DNA from: Spongiibacteraceae bacterium
Lineage (GTDB): Bacteria > Pseudomonadota > Gammaproteobacteria > Pseudomonadales > Dasaniaceae
Reading direction: 5' to 3'
Assembly: GCA_030621845.1 (NCBI GenBank)
Contig: JAUXHA010000005.1
Location: forward strand, 1-57,664
Length of the DNA: 57,664 nt
Shown: positions 33,004 to 41,989 of the stretch, in pieces
Layout of the letters: every line of letters begins with the position of its first letter
Numbering within the stretch: the stretch's first letter is position 1
Notes under the pieces: model-generated
What the model was told of the DNA's origin: nothing
What the model saw: only the letters and a program-made list of their open reading frames with translations
Databases searched by the model: none
Position numbers and translations under genes: made by a program

Positions 33004-34287
33004 ATGTTGCAACTAAACCAGGCAACTGAAGACCAATTACGGGAGTGGGAAAACACTCTCGCCGGCCAATACAAACACTATCAACAGGCCGGATTAAACC
33101 TCGATCTCACCCGCGGCAAACCCTGCACCGAGCAACTGGATTTATCCAATGCCCTCGATGGCATTCTGGCGGGCAACTACCGCGACGTTCAGGGCACAGA
33201 CTTGCGTAACTACGGCGGACTGGACGGCATCCCCGCCGCCAAAGCCTTATTTGCCGAGATGGTCGGCGCCAGCAGTGATAACATCCTCATCGGCGGCAAC
33301 AGCAGCCTGACCCTGATGTATACGGTTATACAATTTGCCCTCTATCACGGCGTCAATGGTGCCGCTTCCGCCTGGATCAAGGAACAGCAAACGATAAAAT
33401 TTATCGCCCCTGTCCCTGGTTATGACCGGCACTTCAGCATCTGTGAAATGTTAGGCATTGAAATGCTCCCCGTTAACATGAATGAGCAGGGGCCTGATAT
33501 GGACGAGGTCGAGGCCATGATCAAAGCCGACCCGTCAATCAAGGGCCTCTGGTGCGTGCCCCGCTTCTCCAATCCAAGCGGCATCACTTACACTGATCAG
33601 GTCGTTGAGCGTATCGCCAAACTGGCAACAATCGCCGGGCCAAATTTCCGGGTGTTCTGGGACAATGCCTACGCCGTGCACGCTATCGAGGATAATGCGC
33701 CAGTACTGGCCAATATTCTTGAGATCAGTCATCAATATGCTACCGAAGACAGTATCTATGCCTTTGGTTCAACCTCAAAAATCACCTTCGCCGGGGCCGG
33801 GGTGTCTTTTGTGGCTACGTCCACCAGCAACCTCTCCAGCCTGAAAAAATTGCTGGCTTATACCAGCATTGGCCCCGACAAAATCAATCAGCAGCGCCAT
33901 GTGCTGCTGCTCAAGGATTTCGCTGGCATCCAGCAACATATGAAGCACCACGCCGCAATCCTGAAACCTCGCTTCAAGGCGGTACTGTCGCGCCTGCAAG
34001 AGCAGCTCGCCGATGCAGGTATGGGCAACTGGACAGAGCCCAAGGGGGGGTATTTTATTTCCTTTGATACGCTGCCTGGACTGGCAAAAGAAATCATTCG
34101 ACTCGCCGCAGAGGCTGGCGTCAAACTGACACCGGCGGGAGCCACCTTCCCCTACGGCAAGGATCCGGACGATAAAAATATTCGCCTGGCACCTTCGGTC
34201 CCCAGCGTGAACGAGATTGAGCAGGCCACGGAGGTGTTTATCTGCTGTGTAAAGCTGGCATCAGTCAGGCAAAAATTAAACGGCTAA
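33004..34287 (+). CDS. Class I PLP-dependent aminotransferase (Asp_aminotransf, type Ic)
   Basis: A 427-residue fold-type I aminotransferase. It shows NLDLTRGKPCTEQLDLSN near the start, IGGNSSLTLMY for the phosphate/cofactor pocket, VPRFSNPSG (Asn pairing with the cofactor), FWDNAYAVHAI (Asp binding the pyridine nitrogen) and FGSTSKITFAGAG with the Schiff-base Lys. This set matches the bacterial aspartate aminotransferase-like subgroup once called type Ic. It likely transaminates aspartate or alanine with 2-oxoglutarate. It stands alone after the PilZ gene with its own AGGAC ribosome site. Confidence 0.87.
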   Translation: MLQLNQATEDQLREWENTLAGQYKHYQQAGLNLDLTRGKPCTEQLDLSNALDGILAGNYRDVQGTDLRNYGGLDGIPAAKALFAEMVGASSDNILIGGNSSLTLMYTVIQFALYHGVNGAASAWIKEQQTIKFIAPVPGYDRHFSICEMLGIEMLPVNMNEQGPDMDEVEAMIKADPSIKGLWCVPRFSNPSGITYTDQVVERIAKLATIAGPNFRVFWDNAYAVHAIEDNAPVLANILEISHQYATEDSIYAFGSTSKITFAGAGVSFVATSTSNLSSLKKLLAYTSIGPDKINQQRHVLLLKDFAGIQQHMKHHAAILKPRFKAVLSRLQEQLADAGMGNWTEPKGGYFISFDTLPGLAKEIIRLAAEAGVKLTPAGATFPYGKDPDDKNIRLAPSVPSVNEIEQATEVFICCVKLASVRQKLNG

Positions 34288-34327
34288 GGGGTAGCCTGCA
34301 CGCTCCAGCCCAAAGCCTAAAACCGTC

Positions 34328-36505
34328 TTAAAACGTCAGTTTAATACCCACGCTCGCTGTCCGCGGCTGATTGGGCCTTGCACCCGCAGGGCTGCGGGAA
34401 ACAATTTTTTGCGTATCGGCCAGGTTATCCAACTTGGCATAAACCTGCGCCGATTCGGTTAATTGGTAGTGCGTTACCAGATCGAACACCCACAGCGTAT
34501 CGGTTTCCAAATAACGGTTATCAATACCGGAGCGGTTACAGGTAAAATTGATACACATTTCATCCAGGTAACGGGCAGCCAGGTAAGCATCCCAGCCCAT
34601 CGGGCTCACCACACCCACACTGGCGTAGAATTGGTTCTCAGGCAGGTACTGGTAGTTGTCCCCATCCTGAAAATTACCGTCGTCACTGTCTTTGGTAATC
34701 TGGGCATCGGTATAGGTATAGCTCAGCTGCAGCGGCCAGTTCATTCCCAGGGCATCAACGCTATACCTCGCCGATAACTCCACACCCTTGATTTCCGCCT
34801 CACCCAATTGTTCAGTACCGGAGTCTTCCCCATCACTGCAGGGGTGTGCAACAGAACAATTGCGCACAGAATTTTCATAATCACTGTAAAAACCAATCAC
34901 ATCAGCGCTCAGGGCATCACCACTAAAACGGAAACCCAATTCATAATTAGTACTTTCTTCCGGGTCGGTACCCCTTGCAGCACCGGCCCCAACCGGAGCG
35001 ATGCCCTGATAGACACCCGCCAGCAATTGCCAGTGATCATTGAACTGGTAGGTCATGCCAAGCCCCGGTTGCCATTCATCGGTATCATTACTGCGCTGGT
35101 CCTCAGGGTCATCCAGGGTGTTGCGATCGGTATCAGCCCACTGTTTACGTTTGGTCTCTATGTCCTCGTAGCGCAACGCCAGGGTCAGGTCGAGCTTGTC
35201 GGTCACAGCCATACTGTCCACCAGCCAAAACGCAGTGGCCTCGGCTTTTTCCTTGCGGTTATTGCTTCCCGTCGGAGCAGTGGTCGAATTGTAAACCAGG
35301 CTGCCATTGAGCTGACTGTAAACTTCAACCGGCTGGAAACGATCCATACGGTCGCGATGATAACGCACGCCAGAGGTCAGTGTATGCGCCATACCCAGGC
35401 CATCAAATTCCCAATCCAGGCTAAACTGGATACCTTTGGAATGATACTCGCGGTTGTTGTGCTTGATATCAATGCCATCGATAACATCGACCGCACCATG
35501 CAACACACCAAGAGCGTTAGCATCCCCGGCATTGGCATCATCAATAAACCCGGAAATACCACTACCCTCTATTTTGTCCACCTTAAACCAGTCGCGCTTG
35601 AATTTGTTGTAATAGGCCAACAACTTCAAATCCATACCATCAGCAACGCTGATAACATAATTTCCGCTGATGCTCCGGTGGTCGTTTTCCATCTGGTCCT
35701 GGTCGGTCAAACCGTAGCGTCGATTTTCATCGGCATCAAAGTCACTATCGGTTAAGCCCAGGTAAGAGCTGTTTGAATTTTCATCCGAGTACTGCACTTT
35801 AAGGTCCAGTTGCTGATAACGACCATCCCCGCTGGCTGGCGTATTTAAGCGGAACTTGCCGACATAATCTGAAACATCAAAACCGGTGTCGCGACTGGAG
35901 CGATCTATATCTTTAAAACCATCGCCCTGGTGCTGATAGGTCTCCAGCATAAAACCATAGATATCCCCGCTATCGCCATAATTAGCGTGGAGCGTGTTCT
36001 CATTGTTCTCTGCCACTTCCACCTGCACCTTGCCCTGTGCCTCAGCGGGAATCGGTGTCGATAACAGGTTCATCGCCCCACCCACGGTGTAAGGGCCTTC
36101 GCGCAGAGTCATCGGCCCCTTCAACACCTCAACACCGACCATGCGGCCGGCTGAGGGAAAGTAATAGGCATCGGGGTTAGAGTAGGGTGCCGGTGCAATC
36201 AATACACCGTCTTCCATTAAGGTAATCTTATTACTGCGATCCGTACCACTGCCACGAATACCGATATTCGGACGCAAGCCAAAACCCTCTTCAGGCACCA
36301 GATAAACCCCGGGCACCTGGCTGAGTATTTTATTGATATCACTGTAATTGAAAACTTCCAGATCCTGCTGATCCAGCACATAGGCGGAACCGGGCAATTC
36401 GCGAGCCTGCTCCTTGCTGCCAATAATTTTCATCTCTTCCAATATGTGCTGGTCCGCCTGCGCCAACACTGAAAAAAAACTCACTCCCACCCATAACCAC
36501 TTCAT
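34328..36505 (-). CDS. TonB-dependent outer-membrane receptor, FecA-like
   Basis: A 725-residue receptor with a signal peptide (about 1-17). Directly after it comes the plug domain (ELPGSAYVLDQQDLE, then PGVYLVPEEG, RPNIGIRGSG and VEVLKGPMTLREGPYTVGGAMNL). A 22-strand barrel ends in the terminal Phe (GIKLTF). The short N-terminus lacks the FecA signalling domain, so it is a transporter rather than a transducer. A Fur-box-like site lies 54 bases upstream, pointing to uptake of an iron chelate such as a citrate or siderophore complex. No TonB, ExbB or permease gene is near. Confidence 0.9.
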   Translation of the reverse strand: MKWLWVGVSFFSVLAQADQHILEEMKIIGSKEQARELPGSAYVLDQQDLEVFNYSDINKILSQVPGVYLVPEEGFGLRPNIGIRGSGTDRSNKITLMEDGVLIAPAPYSNPDAYYFPSAGRMVGVEVLKGPMTLREGPYTVGGAMNLLSTPIPAEAQGKVQVEVAENNENTLHANYGDSGDIYGFMLETYQHQGDGFKDIDRSSRDTGFDVSDYVGKFRLNTPASGDGRYQQLDLKVQYSDENSNSSYLGLTDSDFDADENRRYGLTDQDQMENDHRSISGNYVISVADGMDLKLLAYYNKFKRDWFKVDKIEGSGISGFIDDANAGDANALGVLHGAVDVIDGIDIKHNNREYHSKGIQFSLDWEFDGLGMAHTLTSGVRYHRDRMDRFQPVEVYSQLNGSLVYNSTTAPTGSNNRKEKAEATAFWLVDSMAVTDKLDLTLALRYEDIETKRKQWADTDRNTLDDPEDQRSNDTDEWQPGLGMTYQFNDHWQLLAGVYQGIAPVGAGAARGTDPEESTNYELGFRFSGDALSADVIGFYSDYENSVRNCSVAHPCSDGEDSGTEQLGEAEIKGVELSARYSVDALGMNWPLQLSYTYTDAQITKDSDDGNFQDGDNYQYLPENQFYASVGVVSPMGWDAYLAARYLDEMCINFTCNRSGIDNRYLETDTLWVFDLVTHYQLTESAQVYAKLDNLADTQKIVSRSPAGARPNQPRTASVGIKLTF

Positions 36506-36558
36506 TACTACTGCCCCTAAGCCATACCTTGTTAATTATGGGACAAGCCTACCCTTAA

Positions 36559-36573
36559 TGCGAATGATTATCA
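36559..36573. promoter_or_regulatory. Fur box candidate upstream of the TonB receptor
   Basis: TGCGAATGATTATCA matches the 7-1-7 Fur motif TGATAATnATTATCA at 12 of 14 defined positions. It lies 54 bases from the receptor start codon, a normal operator distance, so iron repression is likely. Confidence 0.6.
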
Positions 36574-36592
36574 ACAACGCTTTATTTATCAT

Positions 36593-36606
36593 TTGATTTA
36601 GATCAT
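36593..36606. promoter_or_regulatory. FNR/Anr box candidate in the receptor-exporter spacer
   Basis: TTGATTTAGATCAT matches TTGAT-N4-ATCAA at 9 of 10 defined positions. It is 20 bases from the Fur-box candidate and lies between the divergent receptor and metal-exporter genes. The window encodes an FNR-type regulator at 5877-6620. Confidence 0.45.
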
Positions 36607-36752
36607 GAAATGATTATTTATTCTCCCTGCGCTTGTTACAAACAGCTGTTTTTCAACAACTTTCCACTACATCATATACCGCTGGAAAAGCGCATCACGT
36701 ATAATCTTTCACTTCGCGCTACGCCCAGCAGACAAATACCAAAGACCTGACC

Positions 36753-37664
36753 ATGACACGCAACAAAAACAACCGTAAAGAGCGCCTGTTAAAAATCGCC
36801 ACCGCCGCCTCTGTCGCGGTAGCAATCTCGCTCACGCTGATTAAGGCCGTGGCCTGGTATAAAACCGGTTCCGTCGCCATGATGGGCTCACTACTGGACT
36901 CTATCCTCGATACCGCAGCCTCTATATTGAACCTGTTGTTCGTCCATCACGCCCTGCAGCCGGCTGATGGCCGTCATCGCTTTGGTCACGGCAAGGCCGA
37001 ACCACTGGGGGGTATTTTCCAGGCGGTATTTATTGCTGGCTCAGCCCTGTTCCTGATTGTCGAATCCATTCGCCGCTTCATCACCCCCGAGATGCCCGTC
37101 AACACCACCCTCGGCATCAACATCATGCTGCTGTCTTCCGTGGTAGTCGCGCTGCTGGTGTGGTTCCAGCACCACGTAGTCAAGGAAACCGAATCGCTGG
37201 TGATTGAGGCCGATGCCCTGCACGGCTTTGGTGATATTGTTATTAACTTGGGGGTTATCTTTGCGCTGCTGGTCTCGACCCGATTTAACGCACCCTATAT
37301 CGATCCGCTGGTCGGCCTGTTCCTGGCAGGCATACTGATCAGGGGAGCCTGGAAAATCGCTCACCGTTCGATGCAACACCTGATGGACGAGGAATTCACC
37401 GAACAGGAGCGGGAAACAATCCGCAAAATTATTCAACAACACCCCCTCACCAATGACATCCATGACCTGCGCACCCGCCGCGCCGGATTATCTTCCTTCA
37501 TCCAGCTACACCTTGAACTGGACGGCAATATGAAGCTGGAGCAGGCTCACCGCATTGCCGATGAAGTGGAAACCTTAATCCTCAAGGAATTCCCCAAGGC
37601 AGAGGTATTAATTCATCAGGATCCGCACGGAAAAGAAGCCGTCAGCTCATTTATGAGAAGTTAG
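36753..37664 (+). CDS. fieF: Cation diffusion facilitator (FieF-type metal exporter)
   Basis: A 303-residue metal/proton antiporter of the inner membrane with six helices and a cytoplasmic C-terminal domain. D49 and D53 in SLLDSILD, with His and Asp of EADALHGFGD, reproduce the four-residue transport site (Asp, Asp, His, Asp) of YiiP/FieF. FGHGKAEPLGG and the C-terminal His/Asp cluster fit the regulatory zinc site. It exports Zn2+ or Fe2+. Its divergence from an iron receptor across a Fur-box spacer supports a link to iron balance, which is inferred. A strong hairpin terminator follows. Confidence 0.9.
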   Translation: MTRNKNNRKERLLKIATAASVAVAISLTLIKAVAWYKTGSVAMMGSLLDSILDTAASILNLLFVHHALQPADGRHRFGHGKAEPLGGIFQAVFIAGSALFLIVESIRRFITPEMPVNTTLGINIMLLSSVVVALLVWFQHHVVKETESLVIEADALHGFGDIVINLGVIFALLVSTRFNAPYIDPLVGLFLAGILIRGAWKIAHRSMQHLMDEEFTEQERETIRKIIQQHPLTNDIHDLRTRRAGLSSFIQLHLELDGNMKLEQAHRIADEVETLILKEFPKAEVLIHQDPHGKEAVSSFMRS

Positions 37665-37683
37665 CTGTCGGGGGATAACAGGT

Positions 37684-37714
37684 AAAAAAAACGCCGGACA
37701 CTGCCAGCGTTTTT
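37684..37714. terminator. Bidirectional rho-independent terminator
   Basis: An A run, then ACGC-C-GG, loop ACACTG, CC-A-GCGT and a T run. The A/T runs on both sides let it serve the exporter gene on the plus strand and DUF1820 on the minus strand. Confidence 0.75.
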
Positions 37715-37735
37715 ACTCGATTTTACTGCCGCATC

Positions 37736-38083
37736 CTATTCGCCAGCGTCTCCGCCATTTACCGGCCTGGCGCCTGAAGGGAGGGGAAAAGAGGCGATTT
37801 TATTATCACCCAGGGCATCGACAATTTTTCCTACCCCTTCTTTTTCAACCTCGTCAATACGCACAATCGAATGCATGGGGATATAAGAACGGCGGACACC
37901 GGAAAATTCCGCTTTTAATTTCTCTTCACCCGGATCGACGATCACCTGACTGCGCTCGCCAAAAACGAATTCCTCCGCCTCAATAAAGCCATACATTTCA
38001 CTCTGGTAAATGCTCTTGGCATAGAGTTCGTAGACCTTATCCTGGTTAATAAAAATAATCTTGTAGGTAGGACCAGCTGCCAT
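37736..38083 (-). CDS. DUF1820 family protein
   Basis: A 115-residue soluble protein. YKIIFINQDKVYELYAKSIY, GFIEAEEFVFGERS and the YIPMHSIVRIDEVEKEG segment are the DUF1820 signature. The family is confined mostly to gammaproteobacteria, often next to miaB as here, where the two are divergent; the function is unknown. The start is the ATG at 38083; a TTG at 38095 lies almost on its own GAGG and is unlikely. Confidence 0.87.
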   Translation of the reverse strand: MAAGPTYKIIFINQDKVYELYAKSIYQSEMYGFIEAEEFVFGERSQVIVDPGEEKLKAEFSGVRRSYIPMHSIVRIDEVEKEGVGKIVDALGDNKIASFPLPSGARPVNGGDAGE

Positions 38084-38183
38084 GGTATAACTCAAACCTC
38101 AGGGGACATTATCAATGCGATGCGAAATGGGGGGCAATATTAACATAGACAGGGCTCGAATACCCTCATTTGCCACTTTGCTG

Positions 38184-38189
38184 TATAAT
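38184..38189 (+). promoter_or_regulatory. -10 element upstream of miaB
   Basis: A perfect TATAAT 35 bases before the miaB start codon. The sequence 17 bases upstream (TACCCT) is a poor -35, so the promoter may depend on an activator or a different spacing. Confidence 0.4.
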
Positions 38190-38224
38190 TGCTCGCCCTG
38201 ATTTACCCTGTTGGACAAGCGCAA

Positions 38225-39562
38225 ATGGCCGAGAAGGCAAAAAAGCTCTACATCAAAACCCACGGTTGCCAGATGAATGAGTACGACTCCGACCGTATTC
38301 GGGATTTACTCGGGGTCAGCCATGCCCTGGAATCCACCGACAACCCCGAAGAAGCCGACGTACTATTGCTTAACACTTGTTCAATCCGTGAAAAAGCCCA
38401 GGAAAAAGTATTCCACCAACTAGGCCGCTGGCGCAAACTGAAAGAGCGGAACCCCGAGCTGGTTATTGGCGTGGGTGGCTGCGTGGCCAGTCAGGAAGGC
38501 GCAGCTATCGGCAAGCGCGCACCCTATGTTGACCTGATTTTTGGCCCCCAAACCCTGCACCGGGTACCGGCCATGATCGATGCTAAAAAGCACGACGGGC
38601 CGATACTGGTCGATGTCACCTTCCCGGAAATTGAAAAATTCGATGCCCTGCCCGAACCGTCTGTCGACGGCCCTTCGGCCTTCGTCTCTATTATGGAAGG
38701 TTGTTCCAAATACTGTACCTTTTGTGTCGTGCCCTACACCCGCGGCGAAGAGGTCAGCCGCCCTTTTGATGATGTCATTGCCGAAGTGGCCACGCTGGCG
38801 GCAAAAGGCGTCAGGGAAGTGAATTTATTGGGGCAGAATGTCAATGCTTACCGCGGCCTGAATCACGAAGACGATATTGTCGACTTTGCCGAGCTACTGC
38901 ATTTTGTCGCCGCCGTCGAAGGGATCGAACGAATCCGTTACACCACCTCGCACCCGGTTGAGTTTAACCACGCCCTGATCGAAGCCTATGCCACCATACC
39001 AGAGCTGGTCAGCCACTTGCACCTGCCAGTGCAAAGCGGTTCAGATACCATTCTCAGTGCGATGAAACGCGGCCACAACCGCGCCGAGTACATTAGCAAA
39101 ATCAATCATCTCAAGGCCATTCGTCCCGGCATCAGTTTGTCATCAGATTTTATTATTGGCTTTCCCGGTGAAACCGAACAGGACTTCCAGCACACCATGG
39201 CGTTGATCGAGGAGATTGGTTTCGATTTATCCTTCAGTTTTATCTACAGTCCCCGCCCCGGCACCCCCGCCGCCGAGCTGCAGGATGACACACCGGAAGC
39301 CGTAAAAAAACAGCGTTTACAACGCCTGCAAGCTCGAATTAACCAGCAAGCCCAGCAAATTAGCCGGCAAATGGTCGGTAATACTGAGCGCGTGCTGATT
39401 ACCGGTCTGTCCAAAAAAGACCCGGAACAATTACAAGGGCGCACTGAAAACAACCGGGTTGTTAATTTTTCTTCTACAGATCAATCACTTATTGGAACAT
39501 TTGCCGACGTTATGATCCGCGAGGCATTACCCAATTCCCTGCGTGGTGAACTCATTGCATAA
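38225..39562 (+). CDS. miaB: tRNA-2-methylthio-N6-dimethylallyladenosine synthase MiaB
   Basis: A 445-residue radical SAM methylthiotransferase starting at ATG 38225 ([11 protein letters not shown]). The N-terminal cluster uses the Cys of [20 protein letters not shown] and GGCVASQEG. The radical SAM cluster is CSKYCTFC, followed by VVPYTRG. A TRAM domain ends the protein. It adds the methylthio group to isopentenyl-A37 in tRNAs reading UNN codons. It is the first gene of the long housekeeping block miaB to holA. Confidence 0.97.
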   Translation: MAEKAKKLYIKTHGCQMNEYDSDRIRDLLGVSHALESTDNPEEADVLLLNTCSIREKAQEKVFHQLGRWRKLKERNPELVIGVGGCVASQEGAAIGKRAPYVDLIFGPQTLHRVPAMIDAKKHDGPILVDVTFPEIEKFDALPEPSVDGPSAFVSIMEGCSKYCTFCVVPYTRGEEVSRPFDDVIAEVATLAAKGVREVNLLGQNVNAYRGLNHEDDIVDFAELLHFVAAVEGIERIRYTTSHPVEFNHALIEAYATIPELVSHLHLPVQSGSDTILSAMKRGHNRAEYISKINHLKAIRPGISLSSDFIIGFPGETEQDFQHTMALIEEIGFDLSFSFIYSPRPGTPAAELQDDTPEAVKKQRLQRLQARINQQAQQISRQMVGNTERVLITGLSKKDPEQLQGRTENNRVVNFSSTDQSLIGTFADVMIREALPNSLRGELIA

Positions 39563-39651
39563 ATCCTTAGCCCAGGCATTTTACTCCAGCCCTAATCAGT
39601 ATATGCTAGGCATCTGTCCAGTGCCGATAAGAGCGGCGAACGCATAAAAAT

Positions 39652-40665
39652 TTGAAAACAACACCCTCCTCACACCAGCTCAGCCTGGAACCTGATGACA
39701 CTCAACTGTTAGCGAATCTCTGCGGTCAATTTGACGAGCACCTGCGCCAGATAGAAACCCGGTTGGGCATTGAGATTCGCAACCGCGGCAACCAGTTTCA
39801 CTTAATCGGTGAAGAACAGGCCTGCCTGGCTGGCAAACACTTGCTATTACAGCTCTATGATGAGGCACAACAAGGCGTCAGGCTGACGCCGGAAATCATC
39901 CACCTCAATCTCCAGCAAGCGGGTATCGACCTGCTAACAAACAACCCCGGCGACAGCAGTGTTGAGCCCATCAGCTTGATCCACACCCGCAAGGAAATCA
40001 TCAAGCCCCGGGGCAAAAACCAGCAAGCCTATGTGCGCACAATACTCAACCACGACATCAGTTTTGGCATTGGCCCTGCCGGCACGGGCAAAACCTATCT
40101 CGCTGTTGCCTGCGCCGTACAAGCGATAATGAATGAAGATGTGCAACGTATCCTGCTGGTGCGACCCGCCGTCGAAGCCGGTGAAAAATTAGGCTTCCTG
40201 CCCGGCGATCTGGCCCAGAAAATTGACCCCTACCTGCGCCCGCTCTACGATGCCCTGTATGAAATGCTGGGGTTTGATAGCGTGACAAAAATGATTGAGC
40301 GCAATATCATTGAAATCGCTCCGCTCGCCTATATGCGCGGTCGCACCCTCAATGACTCTTTTATTATTCTCGATGAAAGCCAGAACACCACCAAGGAACA
40401 AATGAAAATGTTCCTGACCCGTATCGGCTTTGGTTCCACCGCAGTCATTACCGGTGATGCCACCCAAATTGATTTACCCCGGGGTCAACAATCTGGCTTG
40501 ACCCATGGCATCAATGTGCTCGATGGCGTAGAGGGTATTGGCTTCACCTATTTCCAGTCCAGGGATGTTGTACGCCACCCACTGGTACAACGTATTGTTG
40601 AAGCCTATGAGTCCAGCGAGGCATGCGCCAAACCATTAGAAACCCGGCCTGCGGATCCATCATGA
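39652..40665 (+). CDS. ybeZ: PhoH-like ATPase YbeZ
   Basis: A 337-residue PhoH-family protein. Walker A is GPAGTGKTYLA, Walker B is FIILDESQNTT, and the fold continues with MKMFLTRIGFGS and TGDATQIDLPRG. It is a probable RNA-linked ATPase that works with YbeY in ribosome and RNA quality control. The start is a TTG at 39652 with only a weak purine-rich site; no better ATG is near. Its TGA overlaps the ybeY ATG (ATGA), giving translational coupling. Confidence 0.94.
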   Translation: MKTTPSSHQLSLEPDDTQLLANLCGQFDEHLRQIETRLGIEIRNRGNQFHLIGEEQACLAGKHLLLQLYDEAQQGVRLTPEIIHLNLQQAGIDLLTNNPGDSSVEPISLIHTRKEIIKPRGKNQQAYVRTILNHDISFGIGPAGTGKTYLAVACAVQAIMNEDVQRILLVRPAVEAGEKLGFLPGDLAQKIDPYLRPLYDALYEMLGFDSVTKMIERNIIEIAPLAYMRGRTLNDSFIILDESQNTTKEQMKMFLTRIGFGSTAVITGDATQIDLPRGQQSGLTHGINVLDGVEGIGFTYFQSRDVVRHPLVQRIVEAYESSEACAKPLETRPADPS

Positions 40666-41138
40666 TCTTCAGCCTTACCCTCCAGCAAGCCAGTAGCGAT
40701 GAGCACCCTCCCCCGGCAGAGATCGAGCAGTGGGTTTCTGCGGCGCTTACCGGACATAGGGAGCAGGCTGAAATCTGTATTCGCATTGTCGATGAAGACG
40801 AAATTTGCCAGCTTAATGGCGACTACCGCAACCAGCCCCGCGCCACCAATGTGCTGTCATTCCCCGCCGAACTGCATGCCGATGTTGACGTTCCGCTGCT
40901 GGGTGATATCGTTATCTGCGCCGCCGTGGTGGAACGGGAAGCCGATCAACAACAAAAAGCCCTGAGCGCACACTGGGCCCACATGGTGGTTCACGGCACA
41001 CTGCATTTACTGGGCTATGATCACATTGACGACGACGATGCCGAGCGCATGGAGCAGCTGGAAGTCGATATACTTAAGCAAATGAATTTTCCCAACCCCT
41101 ACATCAACCCTATTGGAGGGATGCACCCAAAGCTATGA
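40662..41138 (+). CDS. ybeY: rRNA maturation endoribonuclease YbeY
   Basis: A 158-residue metalloprotein starting at ATG 40662, inside the ybeZ stop. The zinc motif HGTLHLLGYDH (HxxxHxxxxxH) is intact. The segments RVNxxYR-like DYRNQPRATNVLSFP and LLGDIVICAAVV are family marks. It takes part in 16S rRNA 3-prime end maturation and 70S quality control. Its stop overlaps the corC start by 4 bases. Confidence 0.95.
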   Translation: MIFSLTLQQASSDEHPPPAEIEQWVSAALTGHREQAEICIRIVDEDEICQLNGDYRNQPRATNVLSFPAELHADVDVPLLGDIVICAAVVEREADQQQKALSAHWAHMVVHGTLHLLGYDHIDDDDAERMEQLEVDILKQMNFPNPYINPIGGMHPKL

Positions 41139-41989
41139 GTGAAGACCGACCCAGCAGCGACCCAGGCGATAAAACCTGGATCGAAAAAATCGCCCACATT
41201 TTTTCATCAGAACCCAAATCCAGGGACGACCTGAGCGAATTGCTCAGCATCGCCCAGCACAATGAAGTCATTGACGGCGAAGCCTACCAGATCATCGATG
41301 GTGCGTTGAAGGTCGCGGACATGCAGGTGCGCGAAATTATGATCCCGCGCACCCAGATGACGGTGATCAAGGCGCAGCAATCTCTCGTCGACATTCTGCC
41401 CATTATTATTAAAACCGCCCACTCCCGTTATCCGGTCATTGGCGAAACCACCGATGAAATACAAGGGGTATTACTGGCCAAGGATTTACTGCCGCAGATA
41501 CTCGCCAAGGACCCCGAAAGCTTTGTTATCAGCGATATTTTACGCAAGGCAACCATCGTCCCCGAAAGTAAGCGGCTGAATGTATTGCTGCGGGAATTCC
41601 GCGAAACCCGTAATCATATGGCGATTGTTATTGATGAATACGGCGGCGTCGCCGGCTTGATTACTATTGAGGATGTACTGGAACAAATCGTCGGTGAAAT
41701 AGAAGACGAACACGATGTAGAACCCGACACCTTCATTAAAAAATTGCCCGATGGCGAATACATCGTGAAGGCGCTCACCCCCATTGACGATTTCAACGAA
41801 ACCTTCAAAACAAATTTTAGTGATGAGGAATTCGATACCATTGGCGGCATTATCCTGCAGCAATTCGGCCACCTGCCACGACGCAATGAAGAGGCCGTGA
41901 TTGATGGCTTCCACTTTAAAGTCATCAATGCTGACAATCGTCAGGTACATACCCTGCGCATGAGCATGCCAAACTCCGGGGAAACCTAG
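41135..41989 (+). CDS. corC: CorC/YbeX family CBS-domain protein
   Basis: A 284-residue soluble protein. Two CBS domains (about 70-185, from VREIMIPRTQMTVI to GGVAGLITIEDVLEQIVGEI) precede a CorC-HlyC domain at the C-terminus (FDTIGGIILQQFGHLPRRNE). It corresponds to E. coli YbeX/CorC, linked to magnesium and cobalt handling and to ribosome metabolism. It lacks the N-terminal membrane domain of larger CNNM relatives, as normal for this form. Its stop touches the lnt start. Confidence 0.94.
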   Translation: MSEDRPSSDPGDKTWIEKIAHIFSSEPKSRDDLSELLSIAQHNEVIDGEAYQIIDGALKVADMQVREIMIPRTQMTVIKAQQSLVDILPIIIKTAHSRYPVIGETTDEIQGVLLAKDLLPQILAKDPESFVISDILRKATIVPESKRLNVLLREFRETRNHMAIVIDEYGGVAGLITIEDVLEQIVGEIEDEHDVEPDTFIKKLPDGEYIVKALTPIDDFNETFKTNFSDEEFDTIGGIILQQFGHLPRRNEEAVIDGFHFKVINADNRQVHTLRMSMPNSGET

